Assembly: GCA_000751295.2 (NCBI GenBank)
Contig: CCMO02000001.1
Location: 2,715,501 to 2,779,500, forward strand
Reading direction: 5' to 3'
From: a bacterium YEK0313
GTDB lineage: Bacteria > Pseudomonadota > Alphaproteobacteria > Rhizobiales > Phreatobacteraceae
DNA length: 64,000 nucleotides
Position 1 is the stretch's first letter, and the number at the start of each line of letters is the position of its first letter. Of this stretch, positions 53,471 through 62,228 are shown one piece after another. The translations under genes were made by a program, and so were the position numbers. The notes under the pieces are model-generated. The model was not told the origin of the DNA and ran no database searches. It was given only the letters and a program-made list of their open reading frames with translations.

Positions 53471-54781
53471 TCACTCGGCCGAGGGCTCGCGCAGCATGTG
53501 GTAGAGCAGGATGCAGCCGAAGGTCGCCGTGCCGATGCCGTCGAGCGTGAAGCCGGCAATGGTCAGCTTGAAATTGCCGGCGCCGAGCACCAGCGCCACC
53601 GCCACCGTGATGAGGTTGCGCGGATTGGAGAAGTCGACCTTGTTTTCCACCCAGATCCGCCCGGCGGTCGCCGCGATCAGGCCGAACACGACGATCGAGA
53701 GGCCGCCGAGCACCGGGCCCGGAATGGTCAGGATCAGCGCGCCGAATTTCGGCGAGAAGCCGAGCAGGATGGCGATGAAGGCGGCGGCGACGAACATCAG
53801 GGTCGAGAAGATGCGGGTCACCGCCATCACGCCCATATTCTCCGCATAGGTGGTGACGCCCGTGCCGCCGGCTGATCCGGACAGCATGGTGGCGATGCCG
53901 TCACCGAGGAAGGCGCGGCCGATGAGCGGGTCGAGATTGCGCCCGGTCATCGCGGCGATGCCTTTGATATGACCGAGATTTTCGGCGACAAGGATGACCG
54001 CGACGGGGGCGATCAGCACCATGGCGCGGGCATCGAAGACCGGCGAGGAGAGATTGGGCAGGCCGATCCAGGCGGCCTTGCCGACGCCGGAAAAGTCGAT
54101 CGGCGCGCCCATGCCGAGGCCATTGGCGAGGACGAGATAGAGGAGATAGCCGGCGATGGCTCCGAGCAGGATCGGCAGGCGCCGCCACATGCCGGGCGCA
54201 TGCACCGCCAGCAGGCCAACCGCGGCGACGGTTGCGAGCGCGATGAACCGGGCAAAGCCGGAGCCGTCGGCATTGCCGGGCCCGGTTCCCGAGGCGCTGG
54301 CAATGGCGATCGGCGCCAGGACCAGGCCGATCGCGGCGACGATGGCGCCGGTGACGACCGGCGGCATGACCTTTTCGATCCAGGCATGGCCCGCCCCCAT
54401 CACGATCAGGCCGATGGCCGTATAGACCGCGCCGGCCGCGATGATGCCGCCGAGCGCCACGCCGATATTCGGATTGGGACCGCCGGCGACCGTGGCTCCC
54501 GTCGCGACCAGGACCGGCCCGATGAAGGCGAAGGACGAGCCGAGATAGCTCGGCACGCGCCCGCCGGTGACGACGAAGAAGAGAAGGGTCGCGACGCCCG
54601 AGAACAGGATGGCGAGATTGGGGTCGAAGCCCATCAGGATCGGCGCCAGCACGGTCGAGCCGAACATGGCGACCACGTGCTGCAGGCCGACCACGATGGT
54701 CTGGCCCGTCGGCAGTCTCTCGTCGGGCATGATCGTGCCCGCGCTCTTTTCGGTCCACCGCGGAAAATAGCCCTCGGCCAT
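53471..54781 (-). CDS. Uracil/xanthine permease, NCS2 family
   Basis: Integral membrane protein of 436 aa with about twelve to fourteen hydrophobic segments. NCS2 landmarks are VGLQHVVAMFGSTVLAPILM (about residues 31-50), SYLGSSFAFIGPVLVATG, and the substrate-binding Glu segment ILVAENLGHIKGIAAMTGRN, with SGSAGGTGVTTYAENMGVM in helix 10. These match the uracil (UraA/RutG) side of the family better than xanthine permeases. It imports a nucleobase with protons across the inner membrane. Monocistronic and convergent with the PBP1A gene. An internal start at MPDERLPTG (residue 18) is possible. Confidence 0.92.
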   Translation of the reverse strand: MAEGYFPRWTEKSAGTIMPDERLPTGQTIVVGLQHVVAMFGSTVLAPILMGFDPNLAILFSGVATLLFFVVTGGRVPSYLGSSFAFIGPVLVATGATVAGGPNPNIGVALGGIIAAGAVYTAIGLIVMGAGHAWIEKVMPPVVTGAIVAAIGLVLAPIAIASASGTGPGNADGSGFARFIALATVAAVGLLAVHAPGMWRRLPILLGAIAGYLLYLVLANGLGMGAPIDFSGVGKAAWIGLPNLSSPVFDARAMVLIAPVAVILVAENLGHIKGIAAMTGRNLDPLIGRAFLGDGIATMLSGSAGGTGVTTYAENMGVMAVTRIFSTLMFVAAAFIAILLGFSPKFGALILTIPGPVLGGLSIVVFGLIAATAGRIWVENKVDFSNPRNLITVAVALVLGAGNFKLTIAGFTLDGIGTATFGCILLYHMLREPSAE

Positions 54782-55070
54782 GACTGGCTCCCCCTCGCGT
54801 TATCCGGATCCGTTGCCGGGCGCCTCACCAGGATGCTAAGCCGGGCGGGACCCGAAACGACAGGGCGACGCAATGCAATCCACTGGAAATGCCGGGGAAA
54901 ACGCGAACTGAAGGGTGCCTGTCGCGTTTTTCGACATGCGCCCGTCACGGCCGGCGGCAAGGCTCGGGCGCGGCGGGCCGTCCGACTCTGCTATTCCTGG
55001 CTTGGACGGCGGGGCTCGAGGCAACCTGCCGAGATGTCCGGCCGCCGGGCCGTTCGAGGAGTTCGACGCC

Positions 55071-56012
55071 ATGACACCGTTTCAGCAGCCGCGCCGCCTG
55101 AGCCTCGTCGGAGCCCCGGTCGAGGACGGGGCCGGGGTGCTCGGCGCGGCCATGGGTCCCGCCGCGCTGCGCACGGCAGGGCTTGCCGGCGTGCTGACCG
55201 AGCTCGGCCACGAGGTCGAGGATCGCGGCGATCTTCGGCTCGGGACCGATCTGCCGGCGCTGGCGCCTGTTGCGGGAAACGCCAAGAATGTCGAGCGGAT
55301 CGCGGGCTGGTCGCGGCTGATCGCGCGCGAGACCGAGGCGGTGCTCGCCGCCGGCCGGCTGCCGGTCGTGCTGGGCGGCGACCACGCCCTCTCCATGGGC
55401 TCGGTCACCGGCGTCGCCCGCCATTGCGCGCGGACCGGGCAGCCGCTCTTCGTGCTCTGGCTCGACGCCCATGCCGATTTCAACACACCGGAAACCTCGC
55501 CCTCGGGCAATATGCACGGCATGCCCGCCGCGTTCCTGTGCGGCGAGCCCGGCCTCGACGACCTCTTCGGCGGCGAGGCGAGGGTTCTGATCGACCCGAA
55601 GAACCTGCATCTCTTCGGCATCCGTTCGGTCGACCGCGCGGAGCGCGAACTGCTCCGGGCGCGCGGCATCGACGTCGTCGACATGCGCCTGCTCGACGAG
55701 TTCGGCGCCTCCGTGCTGATCCGCCGGATCATCGACCGGGTGCGCGCGGCCGGCGGCATCCTGCATGTCAGCCTCGACGTCGATTTCCTCGATCCGACGC
55801 TCGCGCCGGGCGTCGGCACGACGGTGCCGGGAGGCGCGACCTATCGCGAGGCCCACCTCGTCATGGAACTCCTGTCCGAATCCGGTCTCGTCGGCTCGCT
55901 CGACGTGGTGGAGCTGAACCCCTTCCTCGACGAGCGCGGCAGGAGCGCGCTGCTGCTCGTCGATCTCGTGGCGAGCCTGTTCGGGCGCCATGTCATCGAC
56001 CGGCGAGCCTAG
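55071..56012 (+). CDS. rocF: Arginase
   Basis: Protein of 313 aa hydrolysing arginine to ornithine and urea. The Mn-cluster ligands are seen in VVLGGDHALSMGSV, LWLDAHADFNTPETSPSGN and HVSLDVDFLDPTLAPGVGT, and the substrate segment NMHGMPAAFLCG follows the second of these. This is the true arginase branch, not agmatinase (SGNMHGMP). ATG 55071 follows GAGGAG at about 10 bases. The partner ornithine aminotransferase is encoded at 62229, separated by the chromate and molybdenum-hydroxylase genes. Together they would convert arginine to glutamate semialdehyde. Confidence 0.94.
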   Translation: MTPFQQPRRLSLVGAPVEDGAGVLGAAMGPAALRTAGLAGVLTELGHEVEDRGDLRLGTDLPALAPVAGNAKNVERIAGWSRLIARETEAVLAAGRLPVVLGGDHALSMGSVTGVARHCARTGQPLFVLWLDAHADFNTPETSPSGNMHGMPAAFLCGEPGLDDLFGGEARVLIDPKNLHLFGIRSVDRAERELLRARGIDVVDMRLLDEFGASVLIRRIIDRVRAAGGILHVSLDVDFLDPTLAPGVGTTVPGGATYREAHLVMELLSESGLVGSLDVVELNPFLDERGRSALLLVDLVASLFGRHVIDRRA

Positions 56013-56050
56013 CGCGGGCGCGCCCGTCGCTCACCGCGGAACATGTCGTT

Positions 56051-56521
56051 TCAGGCAGGGCTGCGGCTCACCGCAGGCGGCCAGCTGTGCGTCTCGCCCG
56101 TTCTGGCGCGGGCCCAGGCGTAGAGCGCATCGTAGATGACGAAGCCGTGCTTCAGCACCTCGTGATCGTCGGGGGAAAGATCCCGCAGACCCATCGAAAT
56201 CGCCAGGAGGCCCGCCGATTGCGGGGTCAGGTCGGGCCGGTCGGTGTCGGCGCCGCGGACGATCGATGCGATCGTCGCGATGGCGGCATCGCCGCCGAGG
56301 TCGTGCATGGCGACAAACGTGTCGAAGCTGCAGCCGTCATCGATATGCGTGTATTCGACGCCTGGCACGTCGTAGGGAATGGCGCCCGTCTTGGCCGCGA
56401 CCTTCGTCACCTCGTCGGGCGGAACGAAGAGAAACTCCGGCTCGCGGTCGATGAAGCGGGTGATAAGCCACGGACAGGCGATGCGGTCGATGACCGGGCG
56501 TTCGCGCGTAACCCATTTCAT
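56051..56521 (-). CDS. ChrB C-terminal-domain-like chromate resistance protein
   Basis: Protein of 156 aa consisting only of the domain found in the C-terminal half of ChrB: VIDRIACPWLITRFIDREPE is closely similar to the VDRIACSWLIRRFIDPQAVI segment of the divergent chrB product, and GVEYTHIDDGCSFDTFVAMHD matches its EITHEGDRCSFEVLLDR region. Conserved Asp, Cys, Trp and His positions suggest metal or oxyanion binding. A strong GAGGAGG site sits before ATG 56521. It is divergent from chrB across 191 bases. It is annotated in many genomes as chromate resistance protein, but its biochemical role is unproven. Confidence 0.85.
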   Translation of the reverse strand: MKWVTRERPVIDRIACPWLITRFIDREPEFLFVPPDEVTKVAAKTGAIPYDVPGVEYTHIDDGCSFDTFVAMHDLGGDAAIATIASIVRGADTDRPDLTPQSAGLLAISMGLRDLSPDDHEVLKHGFVIYDALYAWARARTGETHSWPPAVSRSPA

Positions 56522-56678
56522 GGATGGTCCTCCTCGAAAACGGGGCAATGGGACGGTCGGGCAACCGGGGGCTTGCCAGGCCGCGATGCCGCCGGCCAGG
56601 GCTCGGGCGTCGCTGAAGCCCGATGCACAGGCATCGGCCGAAGGGCAGGTTATGTCTCTTTCTAACGTGATACAACTG

Positions 56679-56713
56679 TTGCAATATCGTGTATTAACGA
56701 TACAGTATCGATA
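56679..56713 (+). promoter_or_regulatory. Predicted chrB promoter with overlapping operator; likely leaderless transcript
   Basis: TTGCAA (56679-56684) and TACAGT (56701-56706) are 16 bases apart and place the start of transcription at about 56713, the A of the chrB ATG. No ribosome site precedes the ATG. Inverted repeats CGATA-CAG-TATCG (56698-56710), TATCG-N8-CGATA (56685-56702) and TATCGATA (56706-56713) cover the -10 region, a likely autoregulatory site for ChrB. Confidence 0.5.
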
Positions 56714-57687
56714 TGACTGATATCGAGCCTGCGACCGCCCCTTGGCTGCTGCTGATCCATCAATTGCCGCCGAAGCCGGCCTACTTCCGGGTCAAGATCT
56801 GGCGGCGGCTGCAGGGGCTCGGTGCTGTCGCCGTGAAAAGCACGGTCTACGCCTTGCCAGCGAGCTCCGACGCCCAGGAGGATTTCGAATGGCTGCTGCG
56901 CGAGATCGTCGAAGGGGGCGGAGAGGCCATGCTGTGCGAGGCACGCTTGATCGACGGTCTTTCCGACGCGCAGGTGCGCGGCCTGTTCGATGCGGCGCGC
57001 GATGCCGACTACGCCGAGATGGCCGAACAGGCGCGCGGGATCGGCATGGCGGCGGCCGATGCGTCGACCGCCGATGCCATGGCGGCGGCCCGCGGCCAGC
57101 TTGGCCGGCTGCGCCAGCGGCTCGCGGACATCGCAAGGATCGACTTTTTCGGTGCGCAGGGACGGCTCGCGGTCGAGGCCTTGCTGGCCGATCTGGAGGT
57201 GCGGCTTGCCGACGAACGGACGATGGCCGCCGAGCGGCGGCACACGACGCACGTCGAAGTGCTGAAAGGTCGCATTTGGGTGACACGGCGGGACGTTCAT
57301 GTCGACCGCATCGCCTGCAGCTGGCTGATCCGGCGCTTCATCGACCCCCAGGCTGTCATACGGTTCGTGTCCGGAAAGGGTTATGTGCCCAATCCGGGTG
57401 AATTGCGTTTCGACATGTTCGAGGGCGAGATCACGCATGAAGGTGACCGCTGCAGTTTCGAGGTGCTGCTCGACCGTGCCGGCCTGGTCGATCCCGCTCT
57501 CGCTGCGATCGGCGAGATCGTCCACGACATCGACCTCAAGGATGGCAAGTTCGGGCGCGAGGAGACGAGCGGCATAGCGGGACTGGTCTCGGGCATCGCT
57601 GCGGCGAACGCGGACGACGACCGGCGGATCGCCGAGGGGATGTCGGTCTTCGACAACCTCTATCGATATTTTCGCAGCAGGCGCTGA
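56713..57687 (+). CDS. chrB: ChrB, chromate-sensing regulator/resistance protein
   Basis: Protein of 324 aa. The N-terminal half (about 1-170) has PAYFRVKIWRRLQGLGAVAV and KSTVYALPASSDAQEDFEWL, the DNA-binding/regulatory part of ChrB. The C-terminal half (about 185-320) is the domain shared with the small protein encoded at 56051, with HVDRIACSWLIRRFIDP, EGEITHEGDRCSFEVL and HDIDLKDGKFGREET. ChrB is known as a chromate-responsive repressor of chr operons that also adds to resistance. It starts 17 bases before chrA and shares its promoter. The ATG at 56713 is part of a palindrome and lacks a ribosome site. Confidence 0.93.
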   Translation: MTDIEPATAPWLLLIHQLPPKPAYFRVKIWRRLQGLGAVAVKSTVYALPASSDAQEDFEWLLREIVEGGGEAMLCEARLIDGLSDAQVRGLFDAARDADYAEMAEQARGIGMAAADASTADAMAAARGQLGRLRQRLADIARIDFFGAQGRLAVEALLADLEVRLADERTMAAERRHTTHVEVLKGRIWVTRRDVHVDRIACSWLIRRFIDPQAVIRFVSGKGYVPNPGELRFDMFEGEITHEGDRCSFEVLLDRAGLVDPALAAIGEIVHDIDLKDGKFGREETSGIAGLVSGIAAANADDDRRIAEGMSVFDNLYRYFRSRR

Positions 57688-57704
57688 TCGCCGACGGGAC
57701 ATGA

Positions 57705-59120
57705 ATGATGAGCGATGCTGAAGCCGCCGTTTCCCGCTCGACCCGGCAGCCCGACCTGCCGGCGCACGGCATTCCGTTCGGCGAGGCGGTCCGGGTCTGG
57801 GCGCGGGTCGCGGCCCTCAGTTTCGGCGGCCCGGCCGGCCAGATCGCCGTGATGCACCGCATCATCGTCGAGGAAAAGCGCTGGATCGGCGAGACCCGGT
57901 TCCTCCACGCGCTCAACTATTGCACGCTTCTGCCGGGACCGGAGGCGCAGCAGCTCGCCATCTATATCGGCTGGCTGCTGCATCGGACCAAGGGCGGCCT
58001 CGTCGCCGGTACGCTGTTCGTGCTGCCGGGCCTCGTGGCCATCATGGCGCTCAGCTGGATCTATGCGCTGTTCGGCAATGTCGGCCTGGTCCAGGCCCTG
58101 TTCTTCGGCCTGAAGGCGGCGGTTCTCGCCATCGTGCTCGAAGCGGTCATGCGCATCGGCCGGCGGGCGCTGCGCAACCGCGTGATGCTGGTCTTGGCGG
58201 TGGCCGCCTTCGTGGCGCTCGCCCTGTTCCACCTGCCGTTCCCCTTCGTCGTGCTCGGCGCTGGCCTCATCGGTTATGCCGGCGGCCGGCTGGGGCTTCA
58301 GGCCTTCCTCGCCGGCGGTGGCCATGGCGGTCCGGCCGGCGGCCTTGCCGACGCCGACAGCGCCCTCGGCGAGACCATTCCGGCCCATGCCCGGCCTCCG
58401 GTCGGCTGGTCACTGAAGATCGCCGGCTCCTTCCTCGCGCTATGGCTGCTGCCGATCGCCGGCCTCTGGCTGGCCCTCGGGCCGGCCCATGTCCTCACCG
58501 AGATCGCCGTCTTCTTCTCCAAGATGGCGGTCGTCACCTTCGGCGGCGCCTATGCCGTGCTCGCCTATGTCGCACAGCAGGCGGTCGATCATTACGGCTG
58601 GCTGAAGCCGGGCGAAATGCTCGACGGGCTCGGCATGGCCGAGACGACCCCGGGCCCGCTGATCATGGTCACGCAGTTCGTCGGCTTCATGGGCGCGTAT
58701 CGGGCGCCGGGACAGCTCCACCCGCTGCTCGCCGGCACGATCGGCGGCCTCATCACCACCTGGGTGACCTTCGTGCCGTGTTTCCTCTGGATCTTTCTCG
58801 GCGCGCCCTTCGTCGAGACCATGCGGGCGAACCGGGCGCTCTCCGCGGCGCTCGCGGCCATCACGGCGGCGATTGTCGGCGTCATTCTGAATCTTGCGGT
58901 CTGGTTCGCGCTGCACGTCCTCTTTGCGGAGGTTCGCGAGATGCGCCTCGCCGGCATGATGCTGGAGGTGCCGGTGCTGCATTCGGTCAATGTCGCCGCG
59001 CTGGCGTTGACCGCGCTGGCGCTGGTCGCCGTGTTCCGCCTCAGGCTCGGCATGGTGCCGGTGCTCGGCGGCTGCGCGCTGCTCGGCCTTCTCTATGGCA
59101 TCGCCCAGGGCAGCCTGTAG
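57705..59120 (+). CDS. chrA: Chromate efflux transporter ChrA
   Basis: Integral membrane protein of 471 aa with two homologous halves of the CHR superfamily. First half: LSFGGPAGQIAVMHRIIVEE (about residues 39-58), EKRWIGETRFLHALNYCTLLP and PGPEAQQLAIYIGWLLH. Second half: VVTFGGAYAVLAYVAQQAVD, HYGWLKPGEMLDGLGMAETT and PGPLIMVTQFVGFMGAYR. The duplicated FGG and PGP motifs are characteristic. It expels chromate using the proton gradient. It follows chrB by 17 bases as an operon; the adjacent ATG at 57708 is an alternative start. A 14-bp hairpin follows. Confidence 0.95.
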   Translation: MMSDAEAAVSRSTRQPDLPAHGIPFGEAVRVWARVAALSFGGPAGQIAVMHRIIVEEKRWIGETRFLHALNYCTLLPGPEAQQLAIYIGWLLHRTKGGLVAGTLFVLPGLVAIMALSWIYALFGNVGLVQALFFGLKAAVLAIVLEAVMRIGRRALRNRVMLVLAVAAFVALALFHLPFPFVVLGAGLIGYAGGRLGLQAFLAGGGHGGPAGGLADADSALGETIPAHARPPVGWSLKIAGSFLALWLLPIAGLWLALGPAHVLTEIAVFFSKMAVVTFGGAYAVLAYVAQQAVDHYGWLKPGEMLDGLGMAETTPGPLIMVTQFVGFMGAYRAPGQLHPLLAGTIGGLITTWVTFVPCFLWIFLGAPFVETMRANRALSAALAAITAAIVGVILNLAVWFALHVLFAEVREMRLAGMMLEVPVLHSVNVAALALTALALVAVFRLRLGMVPVLGGCALLGLLYGIAQGSL

Positions 59121-59139
59121 CACCGGGCTTCTTGCGGAA

Positions 59140-59170
59140 GACCGGCCGGCGGCAGGGCCGCCGGCCGGTC
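59140..59170. terminator. 14-bp perfect GC hairpin between convergent chrA and iorB
   Basis: GACCGGCCGGCGGC and its reverse complement flank a three-base AGG loop. There is no T-tract, so it is not a classical terminator, but it is a very stable structure placed at the meeting point of two transcripts and ends three bases from the iorB stop. Confidence 0.55.
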
Positions 59171-59173
59171 TGG

Positions 59174-61470
59174 TCAGGCGCGCGTGAGCTGGTCGCGCAC
59201 CGGCAGGCGGCGGATGCGCCGGCCGGTCGCTGCGAAGATCGCGTTGGTGACGGCGGGCGCGACGGGCGGTACGCCCGGCTCGCCGACGCCGCCGAGCGGC
59301 AGGTCATAGCTTGCCGACGGCACGAGGTGGACATGGATCTCCTTCGGCGCCGCGTCGATCCTGAGCACTTCGTAGCGATCGAAATTGCCCTCTTCGACCC
59401 GTCCGTTGGCGAAGGTGATCTCGCCGTAGAGGGTATTGCTGAGGCCCATGATGACCGCACCTTCGAGCTGCGAGCGGATGCGTTCCGGATTGACCTGCGG
59501 GCCGCAGTCGGCGGCGATGTCCACCCGCGGCACCGTCAGCATGCCCTTGTCGTCGATCAGCACCTCGGCGGCGACCGCGACATAGGTCACGAAGCTGTAG
59601 TGTCCGGCAAGGCCGACACCGCGCCCGCGCGGCCGGCTGTTGCTCCAGCCGATCGCATCCGCCGCCATGGCGATCACCCGCTTCAGGCGGCCGGTATCGA
59701 TCGGATAGAGCTTCGGGTCCTCGCCGTGGTTCCAGGCATCCGAGATCGCGCCCGGGTCGATCTTGCGGTCCGGTCCGATCAGCTCGAGCAGATAGTCCTT
59801 CGGGTCGCGTCCGGCGGCGTGCGCCAGCTCGGCCACGAAGGACTGGATGGCGAAGGCATGGGGAATGTTCGACACGGAGCGGTACCAGCCGACCCGCGTC
59901 ATGGCCGCGGCCTCCGGATTCTCCATCCTGACATTGGGGATCGAGAACGGCAGGTTGACGAAGCCCATGCCGAGCTCGACCGGGATCTCATGCTTCGGGT
60001 CCGGTCCGAACAGCGCGCCGAGGGTCGGCGCGACGCTCCGGTGCAGCCAGGCGACCGGCTTGCCGGACTGGTCGATGCCGGCCTCGATCCGCTCGACCGA
60101 GACCGTGTGATAATAGGAGTGGCGGATGTCGTCTTCGCGGGTCCAGGTCACCTTCACCGGCGCGCCGTCCATGGCTTTCGACAGGAGGCCGGCCTCGACG
60201 ACGAAATCGGGCTTGGACTTCCGCCCGAAGCCGCCGCCGAGCAGGGTGACGTTGACGGTCACGTTCTCGACGCCGATGCCGAGCCGCTTGGCCAGGCGCT
60301 CGCGCGCGGCCTGCGGGGACTGGACGCAGGCCCAGGCCTCGCAGCGCCCGTCGACGATGCGCACGGTCGCGGCCGGCGGCTCCATCGGGGCCTGGGTGAG
60401 GTGGGGGATATAATAGTCCGCCTCGAGCCGCCGCTCAGCCTTGGCCATGGCGGCATCGACATCGCCGGCATTGCGCACGACCTTGCCAGGTTTGGCCGCG
60501 GCCGCGGTGAGGGTCTGGCGATAATTGTCCGAGGAATAGGCCGCGTTCGGGCCGTCGTCCCAGGTGATCTTCAGCTTGTCGCGCCCCTGGATCGCGGCCC
60601 AGGTGTTGCGGGCGATCACGGCGACCCCGCCCAGCGGCTGGAACTCGGACGGGATCGGCGTCGGATCGATCGCCACCACCTTGACGACACCGGGCACCGC
60701 CAGGGCTTCCGTGGCGTCGAAGGTGGCGACCTTGCCGCCATAGACGGGCGGCCGGGCGACGACGGCATGGAGCATGCCCGGCAGGCGGGTATCGATGCCG
60801 TAGCGCCCCTTGCCGGTGGTCAGGTCGAGATTGTCGATGAGGCCGATCTCGCCCTTGCCGATATAGCGGAAGCGCGCGGCGTCCTTGAGCTTGATCGCGC
60901 CGCGGGCAGGGGTCGGCAAGGCGGCCGCTGCCTTCGCCAGCGCGCCATAGCCGAGGCGGCGGCCGGACGCCTTGTGGACGACCTCGTGGTTCTCGGCGGC
61001 GACCTCGCCGGCCGGCACGCCCCACTGGGCGGCGGCGGCCTGTTCGAGCATCGTGCGCGCCGCCGCGCCGCACAGCCGCATCGGCACGAAGAAGTGGCGC
61101 AGCGAGCGCGAGCCGTCGGTGTCCTGGTTGCCGTAGCGGGGCTCGTCGCCGACAGCCTGGACGACCTTCACCTTGGCCCAGTCGGCCTCCAGCTCGTCGG
61201 CGATGACCATGGGGATCGAGGTGCGCACGCCCTGGCCCATTTCCTGGCGGCTGCAGGTGACGGTGACCGTGCCGTCCTCGGCGATGGCGAGAAAGATCTT
61301 GGGATCGTCGCGCAGGCCGTTCGGCATGCCGTCGCCGCCGAACTTCTGCTGGGCCTGGGCGACGGCCGGCCGGCCGGCGCCAGCACGAAGGCGCCGGCGC
61401 CAAGGCCGGCCAGGGCGCTGCGGCGGCTGATATTGACGATGCCGGTCGAAAGGGCGGGATCGTGGATCAT
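59174..61470 (-). CDS. iorB: Molybdenum hydroxylase large subunit (IorB/aldehyde dehydrogenase-like), N-terminal frameshift
   Basis: The Mo-cofactor subunit of an isoquinoline 1-oxidoreductase-type enzyme. The long frame (717 aa from ATG 61327) has TCSRQEMGQGVRTSIPMVIA, NVTVNVTLLGGGFGRKSKPD and a C-terminal LPLGGVGEPGVPPVAPAVTN with the catalytic Glu. The true start is most likely ATG 61470: it overlaps the small-subunit stop (ATGA) and opens a twin-arginine signal, NISRRSALAGLGAGAFVLA. That signal is in another frame; one base missing in the CGGCCGGCCGG run near 61370-61380 would join it to GRPAVAQAQQKFGGDG ahead of residue 1 of the long frame. Export of a folded periplasmic Mo-enzyme through Tat fits the family. 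Substrate unknown. Confidence 0.85.
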
Positions 61471-61928
61471 GGCTTGGCCCCCGTCGTCGCGGCCTGCTTG
61501 ATGGCGGCGCGGATGCGGGGATAGGTGCCGCATCGACAGATATTGCCGCTCATGGCGGAATCGATGTCCTGGTCGGTCGGACGCGGCGTCTCCTTCAGCA
61601 GCGAGGCCGCCTGCATGATCTGGCCGCTCTGGCAGTAGCCGCACTGCGCGACGTTCAGCGCGCGCCAGGCGAGCTGCACCGGATGGTTGCCGTCGGGCGA
61701 CAGGCCCTCGATGGTCGTGACCGTGCGCCCGTCGGCATCGCCGAGCGTCGTCTGGCAACTGCGGACCGCCGTGCCGTCGAGATGCACGGTGCAGGCGCCG
61801 CAGAGCGCCTGGCCGCAGCCGAACTTGGTGCCGGTCAGGCCCAGTTCGTCGCGCAGATACCAGAGCAGGGGCATGGCCGGGTCGCCGTCGTAGCGGCGCT
61901 CCTCGGCATTGACACGCAGCGTCACCAT
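61467..61928 (-). CDS. iorA: Molybdenum hydroxylase 2Fe-2S subunit (IorA-like)
   Basis: Protein of 153 aa with two iron-sulfur domains: a plant-type 2Fe-2S with KFGCGQALCGACTVHLDG (about residues 36-53) plus a further Cys in VRSCQTT, and the helical second cluster with AQCGYCQSGQIMQAASLL and NICRCGTYPRI. It passes electrons from the Mo-site of IorB, probably to a cytochrome; a small cytochrome c is encoded 1.5 kb away at 63454. Its stop overlaps the proper iorB start (ATGA, 61470-61467). It has no signal peptide and would be co-exported with IorB. Confidence 0.95.
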   Translation of the reverse strand: MVTLRVNAEERRYDGDPAMPLLWYLRDELGLTGTKFGCGQALCGACTVHLDGTAVRSCQTTLGDADGRTVTTIEGLSPDGNHPVQLAWRALNVAQCGYCQSGQIMQAASLLKETPRPTDQDIDSAMSGNICRCGTYPRIRAAIKQAATTGAKP

Positions 61929-62228
61929 AGCGGGGATCCTCCCTGGATGGCCGGACAGAAGGCAGGTCGCAGCGCCGCGGCGCTGAAAGGCGGGGGAACG
62001 TCTTTTTGTCGACGGATCGCGGCGGCGACGGCTGTCGCCACCGGCGTCCGGGGCTGCTGAAGCAAGGCTGATAGGCTAACCTCGATGATGCTACGTCGCA
62101 GGATGGGCCAAGGCAACGCGCACCGCCCGCCGGAGCCGGCCACCCGCCGATCACAATATCGGGCGCACTGGCCGCAGGCGTCGCCGCCGACCATCTGAGA
62201 GAGAACAGACCCAGCAGCGGAGACCGTC
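61929..62228. other. Divergent region between iorA and rocD
   Basis: Three hundred bases without a gene. It must contain both promoters. GATTGTGATATTG-like AT-richer words occur near 62148-62160, but no confident promoter or operator was identified. Confidence 0.35.

Noticed and set aside
57920..61501. Plus-strand open frame of 1193 codons
   Set aside because: It overlaps chrA in the wrong frame and then iorB in antisense. No start context or domain; a GC-rich shadow.
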